From assembly GCA_034336665.1 (NCBI GenBank), contig JAPFBE010000003.1:34198360-34262359 (forward strand): DNA of 64,000 bases, given 5' to 3'. Positions 37,201 to 49,600 of the stretch are shown here, one piece after another. A model generated the notes under the pieces. It did no database searches. It was not told the origin of the DNA and saw only the letters and a program-made list of their open reading frames with translations. This DNA comes from Luscinia megarhynchos (taxonomy: Eukaryota > Chordata > Aves > Passeriformes > Turdidae). How positions within the stretch are numbered: the stretch's first letter is position 1; each line of letters opens with the position of its first letter. The translations under genes were made by a program, and so were the position numbers.

Positions 37201-40200
37201 CAAGTGTTCATGAAAAAACACCAGGTATGTGCAACATAGCAGCTGGTTAAGTGTGGATAAGCCATTTGGATCTCAGGGTAGAGAGCTTAACTGACTTGTA
37301 GAAAAGTTGTCTACACTGCAGATATAAAATTATGTCAAACAGTACTGACCTCTGCACTGGCATCTTTTAAACCATCTATTAAGATGTTCTGAATTTTGGC
37401 CAGAACTTGTTTTGAAGCCAGCCTGAGGGCCAGGGACTGGAGGCTTGCATCCAGAAGCCAGGAGCTTGAAAAAAGGATTTGTTATTTTTAAGCATCATGA
37501 TCATTATAGCTTTTCCCTTTGAGACATCTGTGAGAGAGATAATTTATACTGGATAACTTTCTAGTTGTTTTTGGAAATGGAGGCATCATATGTCAAAGTT
37601 GGTTTCATGATAAGTTTCTGCTTTGGCTGACTTTTTCGAAGTTTCTGCTTCCCATTTGTTGGGTTTTTTTTGGTGTGATGAACTGAAATTTAGTTACACT
37701 TCATCCAGGATCTCAGCCCTATACTAGTTATTTATTGAAGATCAGTCTTAGTCACAAATATTTCTTTTCTTAGATATAAAATAAAAGCAAGAGAACTGTA
37801 CAGATATATCTGCTTTCAGGGATGCAATCTATCTTCCAATATGAAAAATACTACATGACCATTCTCCACTCCCCCAGATGATTCTGCAATTTGTATTTTA
37901 GGTTGTGAACAGCTGCACTGTTATTGCCTCCCTTTCCCCACTTTTACTACTACTATGATACAGGAAGGTTTTACATAACAGAGAATTAAGTTCCTCAGAA
38001 GTACTAATGACACCAGTAGTCCTTGAACATGAGCTTAAGTACCTAGCTGATTGTTTAAAAATTGGCAAAATAGGTACTACAAACCAAATTTTCTCAATTT
38101 CTTAGTTTTACAAAGCAATCTGGTCTACTCTTCATTCTGTCAAACAAAATGTGGTGTAATACCAGAGATGGAATCTGCCTGCAAGCAAAAATAGCAATGA
38201 AAGCTACTGGCTTCTCCAGAGCATCAAGGGAAAGGTTCAGTCCAAAGCATCTGGGCTTAGTATTGCAAAAATTAAAAAGAACAAGACAATAAATGTAAGC
38301 TTAGGTTGTGCTTTAGAGCATTGCATCAGTACCTGTGGTATGTGATGCTACAGCTTCTTTTTAAACTTAATTCAGCAGAAATCCTCATATGGTATTTCAC
38401 ATTTTGATCAAAAGGTTAGAACAACATTTTAGCTCCCATCTTCCAACATGAGCTGGAAAAAAATGAGTAGGCACAATATTCTGGCTAATCCCAGGGAGCT
38501 TTTTTTTTCTTTTTTTTTTTTCCAATTTGTTAATGTTTTCAGATACATGTTTCTCTTCTCTGTAAGGGTGAAATAAGTAGAGTTTGAAGAAAAGAGATAA
38601 AAGTTCCAGGAACTAAACATAGTATGTGGTACTAATGGCTGGCAGCTAGCCATGCCAGCTCAGATCAGGTATGATTTGAAGGATATAGCAAGGAGGCCTT
38701 TTCAGTCTTGTCACAGTGTTGGTGCTTTTTTATTAAATTTTGGGGCAACTTCCTTCTCTTTGTGCTGGGAAAGTAGGTTCCATTTTCAACATCAAGTATT
38801 AAAGACCTACCTTTTCATTATTCTCCATCCATAAAGAAAAAATAGTCTTTAAATTTTTCAAGGCACAATGACTATAATTCCCTGATCTAGCAGATGAGTT
38901 AGACCTTACTGAAACATGGGAATTTTTGCTTTAGACAGCTAAGGTGCTGAATTTTCTCTCTCTTCTGTGAATCTTTTGACATTACTAATCCCCAGCTGCA
39001 ACAGTAAATACACTGAGCTTTAAAGATGACTAAATTAGATACAAATCCACAGGGGATTCCCTATTACCTTCATAAATGTAAGTATGTCCTGCTGATTAAA
39101 TGCCCTGTAAACATTCTTAGACAGTTACTCATGCAGGTTGATTGTACAGTAGGACTAAAGAAAAACACCTACTTATCTGAATAGGATATTGTGGAAACAT
39201 TTTTAAGGCAGTAATGGTCTAGAAGAAAAGGCCAGAAGTAAAGCATAGAAGAACTATCACAATTTTAGCACTGAGAGTAAAAGAACAGCTGGGTACTTTG
39301 GAGGGGCTGTGCATCTGTCCTGTTCATGCTGCCACCATCCAACAGTACTGTGGCATAAATTATCTCTATCTACACTCCAACCAGATATTTGTACCTAGAT
39401 AGTGGAGTAAAATGCACTATCATTCCATTTCTGAACCAGCTAAATGAATGGGAGAAATGCAGTAAAGTATTCCATCTAAAGTACATAGAAATAGATTGAT
39501 TTGAATGGACATGTATAAAAAATGAACATATATTTTTATGTGGAATTACTGTCACATTTTATTTTACCATCAAATTTTTCTATAAAATTTAAAATAGAAT
39601 TAGTTGTCAATTAGTTGTCACTTACATGCTTATAGCTCTAATGGAAATATTTCTGTTTCTCTTCAGTTTTAAGTGCCTGTTATGGGTCATCTAGGTGAGC
39701 TTTTTAACTATGCAAAGATAACCAAACATAACAATATTTTTGAAAATTAAGTATACAATAAATATTTTACATACAACACCTATTGTTTATGCTTGGGTTT
39801 GGAGTTTGCATTTGATGGTGGTGTGTTTTTGTTTGTTTGTTTGTGGTGTTGTTTGATTTGGAGGTTTTTGGTTGGTTGGTTTCATTTTTATTTTTTTTTC
39901 TAGTTGGTTTGTTTTGGTTTTTCTTAGAGTTCAAAAATTTAATAAGCAAGGAAACAACATCTTTGAGAAATGATGGTGATGGCACAGCTAATACTAAATA
40001 CTAATACTAAAAGGAATTTAGGAGTTTAACATTTAAATTTGCTAGAAAATAAATATTTGGGAGATGGGTGAATCAAACAGTAATGAGTCATCTCCCACAT
40101 GAGTGGAGCCCAAAGTTCCACTTGACAATATTCCCACAGGAACACAAAGAGTACACAAGGGACAGATGGATAAATATTCCCTCAGCTCAGAACCCTTCTG

Positions 40201-41984
40201 TATCTTCTGCTGAGCCCACAGAATTCAGTCCCACTAAGCAGAAAGAGATAGTTCTCCCCAGGCTCCTCCTAGCAGGAATCTTTGGTATTGATCTCAAACA
40301 CAGATATCTTTTCAGGGCACCCATAGGATTTTGGAATCCCCTTTAAGTTCCTAGCCTGGGACAGTAAGCAGTGGGATAGTGCAGCTCAAATTGCATTTTG
40401 CTGGTCTTCCTTCTTCAGCTTCTAAGTTCTCCTTGTCCTCAAGGCACCCTCAGGGTGCCATCTATTGAGACTTTAGCTAAATATTTGTATAGACAAGGGC
40501 ACTTTTTTCTTTTATGATTCATGAAAGTGTACTGGCCCATTAGCATCAGCAAGAATAAAATCCACTCTTCCTTTCATTTAAATAAATCTCTTGCATCTGT
40601 ATGACTCCATCAGTCTGACAGTCTCAACACTGATGTACCCATCTTTAAGTATGTACCAAAACAAAGCCAAAAGACACAATGTCCAGTAAACAGGGAACTC
40701 TATATTTATTTTAACTGAGGAAAAGGAAATGAAACAGAGTGAGATTACACAAGGTGTTGACATATTTAGACTTCTGTAAGGCACCTAAAATGTTAGACTG
40801 TACTAAATCATTTAGGAGAATGAATGATATAAAAGAAGTATGCTTTCATTCAAAGGATGATTGGTATGTCTCTACCTATAATCATAAGGAGTAAATCACT
40901 TTAAAGAGACATTTTAAAAAATTAGATTATTCTAGCCTTTGGAATACAACTTTAAAATAATTTTCTTATATTATTATACAACTTTCTGATATTCAAAGAC
41001 TGAGAAAATTGGAACTATAAGGAAAACATGGTTAGGGGGTATTCTTATTTGCTCAGCAAAGTGGAAATTTCAGCACCAACTGAAGTGTACTACCAAAGCC
41101 AAGAAAAAGAATGAGACTGTAGGACAAGCAGAACAACAGCTGTAGCCTGGGAAAAAGAATTGCTCTGAAAAAAACCCAGAGGTAAATATTTAGATGAACA
41201 TAATTTCTCATGGAATTTTATGATCAAGAGATTAACATGCTAAAGTGAATGCATGCATCAACTGATGAACTGTGTAAGGACACTGAGCAGAACTCAGCTG
41301 CCTGAACAGGTGTCTAGTGCTGTATGAAGGGCTGTTCAGTACCCAAATCACAGGGTGCAAAAATATGGCAAAGGACCTACCAGAGATTAATACCCATCTG
41401 GACTGGCAAATAGAGGTTAAGCAAGATACCATCTAAATATTCACTAGACACATACAATTAGGCAAACAAACCCTACCTCTGTTACTACTAAATTTTAGTA
41501 TCAGTGTAGCTACTACCAGGACATGGTACTGTGCTCCACTTCCAACATCTTACCGTGATGGCTACAGGAAACTCAGCAAATATTTTGAGACTTAAAGAAA
41601 AATACAACTGACCATAGGCTAGAGTTTCCATATGGGAAAGTTAAGCCTTTTACAGGTTTCCAATGTAAAAGATGAAATTTTGCTAACTACCACTCAAAGA
41701 CAGATGCATTCTTAGCAAAAAACGAAATGGGATTTTTCACATAGATGTCAAGGGTTATAGCCTAGGGGAGGTCAAAGAGTTTTGTTAGTTTTCACTTATT
41801 ACTGGAAAGTGGCAATTACATTTGAAGACTTCCCTACAAGAGGAGCTCTAGTTCAAACAAAAATTAAGTTTTGGTCCTCATGATGGATGTGGATTGGGTT
41901 TTTAATCCGAGTTCATGGACTGGCTCCACTGTACATTACAAGCAAAGCAAATTATAGACCTGGGTTCAAGTTGGTAGTGACCTT
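34228..41984. other. AT-rich single-copy DNA, no gene seen
   Basis: Low-complexity tracts: A run at 34729-34745, T-rich tract at 38502-38521, and a G/T-rich tract at 39818-39925 with GTTT and TTGG units. The block 36180-36710 has an inverted AATAAA and TATA-like text and might be an old LTR in minus orientation, but it lacks termini. About 34880-35330 is GC-richer and unrecognised. Confidence 0.48.
39818..39925. repeat. G/T-rich simple-sequence tract
   Basis: A patchy mix of GTTT, GGTT and T runs over about 110 bp. The minus-strand frame through it is Lys/Asn/Thr low complexity and not a gene. Confidence 0.7.
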
Positions 41985-42350
41985 GAGAAGGGGGAGAAAT
42001 GGATCAACCAGAATCTCACGATGTTTAACAAAAGGGAAAAGCAAAGCCCTTTGAATAGAGAGGAACAGCCTCATGTACCAGCACAGGCTGGGGACCCAGC
42101 AGCAGAAAAGAAGCTTTGCAGAAAAGATGCTGAGGGTTCTGATGTACAGAAAGCCAACCTGGGCCAGTAGGGCTAACAAGGCCAGCAGCTTTCTGGTCTG
42201 CATTAGGAGGAGTGCTGCCAACAGGTCTCACCACTGGAGAGACACACCTGGAAGGTCCAGCTCTGGGCAGCCCAACACAGCAATGGTGGGGAGGTCTGGG
42301 CACACTGGAGAGAGCAGAATGAGGAGCCACAATGGTATTAAAGGAATTAA
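41985..42350 (+). mobile_element. CR1 LINE, internal 3' region, plus strand
   Basis: The order matches CR1 upstream of its tail: 'ggatcaaccagaatctcacg', 'tgtaccagcacaggctgggg', 'agaagctttgcagaaaagat', 'agggctaacaaggccagcag', 'tctgcattaggaggagtgct' and 'gccaacaggtc', then a diverged continuation including 'aaggtccagctctgggcagc' and 'agcagaatgaggagccacaa'. It lacks the 3' tail and is truncated at both ends. The frames on both strands (up to 116 codons) are degenerate and antisense or out of phase. Confidence 0.85.
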
Positions 42351-44839
42351 CACATGTGTAGAGGCCCAGACACATGCCTGCCTGGTTTCAAGTGCTTGAC
42401 TGAACTTAAAGTCGATTTGATTTAACCTAAAGTTAGATTTTGAAAACATAGAAATTAAATCAGAGACTAACTAAATGCTTAAGCGTGTTCCTATAATTCC
42501 TTTCAGAGAAATACATTTTTTTTTTAGAATTGTTTGAAAAAGAGAGCATATACAAATGGAGGGGTGAGGGGGTCACAAGCTTTTCTCAATTGGTCTATAG
42601 TAGCAATTTTGACCTTTCTTTCATAACAGAACTTTCAGAAGATAAAAGGAAAGAACCAGTCCCTTTGAAAACTCCAAAAAATGTGAAGCATTTTAGAGAG
42701 TAGAAGCTATTTTTGGACAGTCCTTTTTACAGACTGATTGAATTATTCTTAGCACAGAACTAGATTTTCTGGTTTACATAAACAATGATTCATTGTTTTG
42801 TGATTTGAAGTTCTGTATGGCTGAGTTAAATACTGTTTAGTGGCCAGTAATTGTGAAACCATACTACACACAGGTGAATAAAGTTGAACTTAACTCACAC
42901 ATGACAAGAAGAAATGTTGATAACATGACTTCTTGAGCAATTTACAGAAAATAACTACATGAACAAACACAAGCTAGCAGGAAGAAAAATGGGCAAGGAA
43001 CCAGCCTGCCCACCTCAGGTATCTAACTTGCACCTAGCATTTTCCAGTCAGGAGTTGCAGTCTCTTCCAGTCCTTTCTTACCTGCATGTGAAGAGGTGAC
43101 TGGAGGCTTCCAGAGGGATAACTAACTTAGGTGCCTCTGCTGAGGAGCTGAGACCTTCAGAGATACTCATTACCCCCTTGTGCCAAAGGAACTGAAGTGT
43201 TTCAGGGGGTTCCTTCCATCTGAGCTCAAATTTTCTGTCCCTGCTATGTGCCTAACCAACATAATGTTTTATTGATGCTTTATCACCATGGAGTGGATCA
43301 CATATTCAAAGTCTTGTTCTGTCCTACGAAATAACTTTTAAACGTTCATGTTTTGAAAATTTGACTGCAGTTGCTCATCCAGTGAAGCAGTGACTCTTGC
43401 CTTCCAAAAGCCTTTTTATCCAGTGTGAAAGTAAAGTACTCAACTACTCCATTACTTCCCAAGATGTCTCTGCTGTAACCTCCTTTAGGTACTCAGCTCA
43501 TTTACACAGCCACCAGTATTGCCATCATTGCACACTGAGAACTGGATTCAAACTGCAAAACCTTCTTGCATTATCACTGGCAGGATCAGTCTCATACCAC
43601 TCACTTAAGAGAAATGTTAATTAACTGTTTGGAGGTCAAACCCCCAAAAGTTGGCAATTCCAGTTACAAGTCATTCACTGTGCAGCAGAGATACATGCTC
43701 CCTGTGCCTGGACACAGCTGTTTAATTTAAAATTAACTATCTGCTCAGCCAGGGGGAAGAGATTTTCATTGGTACTTTTTTGAGAAAGGGAGGGAGAACA
43801 TACAATCACTGAGATGTTTCACATGTCGGGAGGAGGAGAGAACTGCATTATAAATGAAGCAAAGTAGTCAACCCAGCTGTCCTTTCCCCATCAGCTTCAG
43901 CCTCTGTCATATAAATTAGGGATGCCCAACTGTTTGGAAAAAATAAAAATATGCAAAAAATTTCAATTATATTTCAGATTGCCTAATTCAGAAATGTAAG
44001 GACAAAGAGTCTTTGATTTAGACTGATTTTTTTTTTTTTTAATTTTGTGAATTTTCTTCAGGTTGTATCATTCTGTGGGAAGTGTATTTTAGACCTTCAT
44101 GCTGTGGGGAGTTCTCACCTGGATAAGAATGCATCTACAAATGTATAAGTACTTATCAGATTATTCTGTGGTTTGCACTTTGTACTGTGAAAGCTGTGGG
44201 AAGAGAAGAAGCTAAAGTTAAGGGAGGGAAGTAGGAAAGCAGGAAGAATTTTGAAGACACATTCATGTGTTTGATAGGGTTTTTTCACTTCCTTGTCCCA
44301 TCCCTGAGATAATGGGAAAAGATGTACTGTGATATAGGGTTTGCTGCTGTCCTTTGTGCCTTTGGCAGAAAGTCTTGGTTTCATTGACATGGGATTGTCA
44401 ACTTTCTGCAGTTTAAGGGAAGGACTCTCTATAAAAAGATTTCCAATTTGAAAAATGCCAAGGAAGTAGAAGGTGTCAAAGGTGTTAAATTGAGTGCACA
44501 GGGTTCATTATTTCAGTAATATACTATATGGAATATAAACTGAAGCTGTGAATAAATTTTATGCACACACATGGTCTTCACATACCTTATCCTCTCATAA
44601 AATGACCTTTTTATATGAGATAATACTGGTTGCCACTAAAGTTGTTATACAGTTCCATCATTTTTGTTTAAGAAAAAGCTGTAAAAACTCTTTATTTTAA
44701 AATATATTTTACTTTTACACTCAGCAATTAAGGTGACATTATTCCACAACAACTATGAGAAAAGATTGGATGTATAATTAGGCTGTTGTCTTCTATTTTA
44801 TAGTAGTCTAAAAAAAACTAAAAAAAAAAGTATAAATAA
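42351..44839. other. AT-rich single-copy DNA, no gene seen
   Basis: No gene. T runs lie near 42517-42525 and 44028-44040. About 43660-43920 contains 'tttaatttaaaattaac' and could be a conserved element, but this is a guess. Confidence 0.48.
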
Positions 44840-45410
44840 GTGACAGGCGTAGAGGTTGATGTTAACCCTGGCCAACAACTAAACATCAACCAGCAACCCA
44901 CTCTCTCATGGAGGGACTGGGGACATAAATAGAAAAGCAAAAGAAAAAAACCCTGAAGCCTGAGATAAACACAGTTGAAGTGACGCAGACAAGAAAAAAA
45001 ACCCCAAATGCTACAAAAACCATTACTCACTGCCTCCTAATACTAGACTGATGCTCAGTCAGGCTCTACCTGCTACAGCTCTTTTCCAAGAAGCAGCAGC
45101 TACCTTGGAAAATCTAGTCCCCTCCCCAGTTTTACTGAGTTTATCTTAGTTTTTATGCATCCCACATGGTAAGAATGTCCCTTTGGTCAGTTTGGGTCAG
45201 GTGTCCTGGCTGTGTCCCACTCCAGATTCTTGTCACAGCCCAGACTGCTCACTGGCAGGGCAGAGTGACAAACAGAGAGAGCCTAGACAGAACATTGATC
45301 AGAAACAGCTAAAATATCCCTGTGTCATCAGCACTGTTTTGGTCCCAAATTCAGGAGAGCACTACAGGAGCTACCAAGAAGAAAGTTAGCTCCATTCCAG
45401 CCACTTGTCT
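44840..45410 (-). mobile_element. Common avian ERV LTR, minus strand
   Basis: This is a diverged copy of an LTR text that is frequent across bird genomes. Key plus-strand blocks in order: 'cctgagataaacacagttga' (near 44958), 'atgtccctttggtcagtttg', 'gtcctggctgtgtcccactc', 'cagactgctcactggcaggg', 'cagctaaaatatccctgtgt', 'agctaccaagaagaaagtta' and 'gctccattccagcc'. In related copies the complementary strand carries the TATA promoter and starts at the high-coordinate end, so this copy is in minus orientation. The low-coordinate edge is approximate. The usual TATA text is badly decayed here, suggesting an old, inactive solo LTR. The family name is not assigned. Confidence 0.82.
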
Positions 45411-46436
45411 AAATTAATACCTGGGTCACACCCACATTTTGCTAGGTTTTCAGCCACTGTTCCCCTTTCAGATATTAAAGCATTCAAAACAAGTATAAAG
45501 TCAGATTGCAGTGTAGAGTGAAAATGGGTTTAGTGTGTTTGATCACCTCAACTTGTACTGATCAGTTAAGCTCCTGTGCTACCTGTTATTTACCTAAGCT
45601 TGACTTTCTTCTTCACCACATGGTGTTGGATGTGTTTTTCTAATAACAGAAGATTACTTTTCATGTTCTCCTTGCCATTCCAGTTGTCAGGCATGTTGCA
45701 TAGGTCACAACTGCAGCAGCTAGAAGCTGAGCCTCCTCTGTAAAGTGGCACAGACAGCCCTCTTATTTTCAAGGTTATGTCTATGACACAACTTAGAAGA
45801 TAAATTGCAGCTCATAGACACTCTTAAACTTGCCAACTTGTGTCTTGATAACAGTGAAGCCAAGAAAAAGGCTAAGGACAGACAAATATATATATATATA
45901 TATACCAAGATCCCACAATAAATATTTATGCAGTCTGTACCAAACTAACTCAAGTGTCTTTACAACTCCAAATATTTAAGTGTAGTAGTTTTTTTGTAGA
46001 GTAGAGAATAAAAAAAAAGCCATTCTAGTTGATGCCCTGTCATAGCTCTTCTGTGTGGGAGGCTGAAATTGTGGATTGATGTAACAGAAATAAGTTCTGT
46101 ATGACTGGAAAAATTCTTATCTGAGGTATATAGGTAATCAAGGTGTTTGGAGTTTTATCTAGGAAAAATCCAGCAGCATAGAGGATCTAAGAAGACTCTT
46201 CCAAGATGTTGTACTCAATGGGTGTTTCCAAAATCTTGAAATCAAGCAGAACAGGAATGATAGGATATATAAAGGTGAGGTTTAGCATATAAAAGAGCAT
46301 GCTTACAATAGATCCTGTTCTGAAATCCAATATCAAAGGTCCAGAGAATCCAATTAACTTTCCAGTTTCTTCAGTAATTATTTCTGAAAATTTTTCCAAA
46401 CAGAACATTAGCTTGTTATGATGAGAATAATTTAAT
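45411..46436. other. AT-rich single-copy DNA with a short (AT)n
   Basis: A dinucleotide (AT)n run lies at 45887-45904. Nothing else recognised. Confidence 0.5.
45887..45904. repeat. (AT)n microsatellite
   Basis: Nine uninterrupted AT units. Confidence 0.88.
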
Positions 46437-46662
46437 TGAGGGAAATATAGGTTGGATATTAGGAAAAGGTTTTTTATGGAAAGAGTGATAAAGTACTGGA
46501 ATGGTCTGCCCAGGGAGGTGGTGGAGTTCCTCCATCATCCCTGGTTATAAACCATCCCTGGAAGTGGCACTTGGTGCCATGGTCTAGTTGAGGTGTTAGG
46601 GCATGGGCTGGACTCGATGATCTTGGAGGTCTCTTCCAACCTAGTGATTCTGTGATTTTATA
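46437..46662 (+). mobile_element. CR1 LINE, 3' end, plus strand
   Basis: CR1 3' blocks appear in order: 'taggttggatattaggaaaa', 'ctggaatggtctgcccaggg', 'aggtggtggagttcctccat', 'ccctggaagtggcacttggt', 'gggctggactcgatgatctt', 'ggaggtctcttccaacctag', and the tail 'tgattctgtgatttt'. It is about 225 bp long and heavily 5'-truncated. Confidence 0.94.
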
Positions 46663-49600
46663 GAATTCACTAAAAGACTTTTAATCCAGAGCATACATAC
46701 TAAAACATCCATCAGTAGCACAGGAAACCCACATGCTCATTGCATGTTTTGTTCTAGGGGTGTCCATTAAACTCCACTGCAAATACAAATTTTAATTTCC
46801 ACGACCCTATGGTGCTGAAACAGTTCCAGACATCTCTGGAAGTGTTGATCAGGCTCCCTCTGTGAGCAATGGACAAGGCAGAGCTGGTACATGCCTCCAG
46901 ATACATCCAGTAAAATTAACAGGGAGTCCACAGGTTAATTTGGACTACCTGCAGTAGGGTAGATATCTTCACTGTGTGTCACATTCATATTAACATCAGC
47001 CTGCAATATAACAAATCACATCAAAAACACAGATTTTCCCAGGCCCACCACAGCACATCAGTGACATAAAAAGAAAAAAAATTGCTCCCCTGATCTGTCT
47101 TGGCTAGCAGGGATCTCAGTCCCAGCAGTACATAGAATCTTAGATATTTCTGAGGGAGAACTGGACTTCAGGAGCCTGAAACAAAACCACAGAAATTTCG
47201 GTGTTAAATGCAAAATAAAATAATAATAAATAAAGAACCTCTTGTTCTCTTTTGTCCTTTTGTCCTTTTTTCTTCTGCAGCTTAAGGATACTATTTTTTG
47301 CATTTCTTATTGTAATGAAGGTATCTTTCAAATCTGTTTTTTTTCTTGTCAGCTCCTTTTGGAAGGAACAACAACGTCTTCAATTCTGGTATGACTCACA
47401 TCTAAATTTTAAAGCATATTTTGATTTATAGACAATGAAAGAAATAGTTCTATATATTGCAATTTTCACAGAACTTTGTTTTTCTTAAGACAGCAGATTT
47501 GCTTGAAAAAAACCAAACAGCTGTAATTCACTGGAGTATTCAAAGGATACTGTTGGCACAAACTATGACAAAAAGCCAACTCCTGCTCTACAAATCAGCT
47601 CTTTTTCTCCATGATATACAGAAAAGAATCTGAACAGTCATCTAAATTTTGACACAAAATTTCTTTGGACATTTTGGACAAGCAAGTAGCAATTTGTATA
47701 TACACTATACTAAATGTTTGCCATCTATAGATAACTTTATGAGGGCTGTTTAAGATTTATAAAGCTGAAAAGCCCATCAAAGCAAATATAAATAAGAAAT
47801 TTCTACAGCTTTCTGTGTCACTTATGCTGAAATTGTTGTGAAACTCAGGGGAGTAAATTAGCTCAGGTAAGAACCTGCAGCCTACCCTGGCATTCTTTGC
47901 CTTTCTTCTCCTGCAAGGCCATCCAAGACAGCACAGGGATAGCAGCAGCTGCCAGAGTCTTTGGTTTGCTGATTGTATAGGCAGAACCCACAGAAAAAAT
48001 CCTTTGCTTTCCTCTGCAGCACAGAAATGTGTGGTTGGTGACTTTTCTGAGCTGCCTGTTTTGTCATTCAACAGTGAACTAAGGGTAAGGACACAAAAAG
48101 CATGGGTTGCCAGGCTTTATTGGCAGAACTCCCATTTGGAACAGCAGCAAAGCAGGACTCTGAGGACAAGGTTTTGAAGCTCACATCCTAGGAAAGTGGA
48201 TGTGGATCACTGACTCCTCTCCTGAATTTCTCTGTAGTCTTGGTAGTATGCAACATCAAATATATGAAAATGGACCCCTTAGCTACAGTCCTTGAGACTT
48301 TGCATGCAGAATCACTAGATTGGATGCAGCACACAATGTCAACAGCTTACACATCATAATGCAAACATCCAGTGTTAGGTTAGGGTTTCCTCTCTAGACA
48401 GTGAGAAAAAGAGGCTTCTTCAAAACCTTCCCTCAGCCATTATAGTTGGATGGCCTGAATCTCCATACCTAGCTTACTTCTTAGCTCTCTGTAGCCAAGA
48501 AGGGAGGGTGGTTTAGATGCCTAAAATAGGGAGCTAAGTATGCTTTCTACCTACAAAAATATCAAGCAGAAAACACCTACGTGGCTTCCATCCCTGTACA
48601 GTGAAGATCCACTCTGGTCTCTGCAGCCATTTTCCATCTGTGACCCTGGCTCTTAACATTCAAGGAATTTTCTCTAAGTGCTTAGCACCAAAGCAAAATT
48701 GCAATATCATGCTTGAGTCACGTGGAACACAAGGTATATTTTCCTGATGCTCTGCAGCTTATGTGCAATTAAAAAACAACCTGCTCCTTTTATTGGTAAT
48801 ATAATATAGAGCAGAGAAAATGAAGACATATTATAAAAGTTCGGAAATAAAGCGTCTGTCTCAAAGCTTATCTACTTCTTTAATATATCATTTAAATACA
48901 CTATTCCCTAGTCTTTGCTTAGATAATTTCATGGGAACAGCTTCAAACCTTTCTTTAATTCCAGTTGCCTTCAACAGCTTGCTGTATGGCTCTGTGCATT
49001 GTTCTAGTGAAATCCATTTCCTATATATAAGAAAAGGAGATTTGCCCTGTAGAATTCTTTTGACTTCTTACTGAACCAATTTAAATTTCATTTTTTGTCA
49101 CTTGAAATAAGGAAACATTCCCTGCCTGTGAAACCAGACACATTCTGTCTTTAGGAAATTGCAGAAGGCTACAGTGAACAGTTTCAGTGGGGACTATCAG
49201 CAAAGCATCGGGATGTGTTGAAACAGGGGATTAACAATTTTGAGAATGGGATGCTGTTGCTAGGGCTCTCAGCACAATAGAACCTTTCTCATTGTGTTCC
49301 CTTGCTGTTATCAGATTTTAAGTCTAAAGAAATAGTGTTAATTCTGCAGTATGTTCTTGTGGGATTCCAAACAACCCAGAACTATTTCAAACCAGCATGC
49401 ATGAGACTACTGTAGAAGTAACAATAGTAATTCGCATTAAAGAATCTTAATGATTTTCATTATGATGAACACTTTTGAATACAATTACCCTTAGTCACAA
49501 AAAAAAAAAAAAAATAGAAAAGCATGTTTGATTTCAGGTGACAGTAAAATCAAATTGCAATTTCCTTATATTTTAGCTTTTATATTTTGCTGTCATTGCC

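Noticed and set aside
42025..42399. Overlapping frames of 108-116 codons on both strands
   Set aside because: They lie in a CR1 fragment; neither matches the CR1 reading frame over its length.
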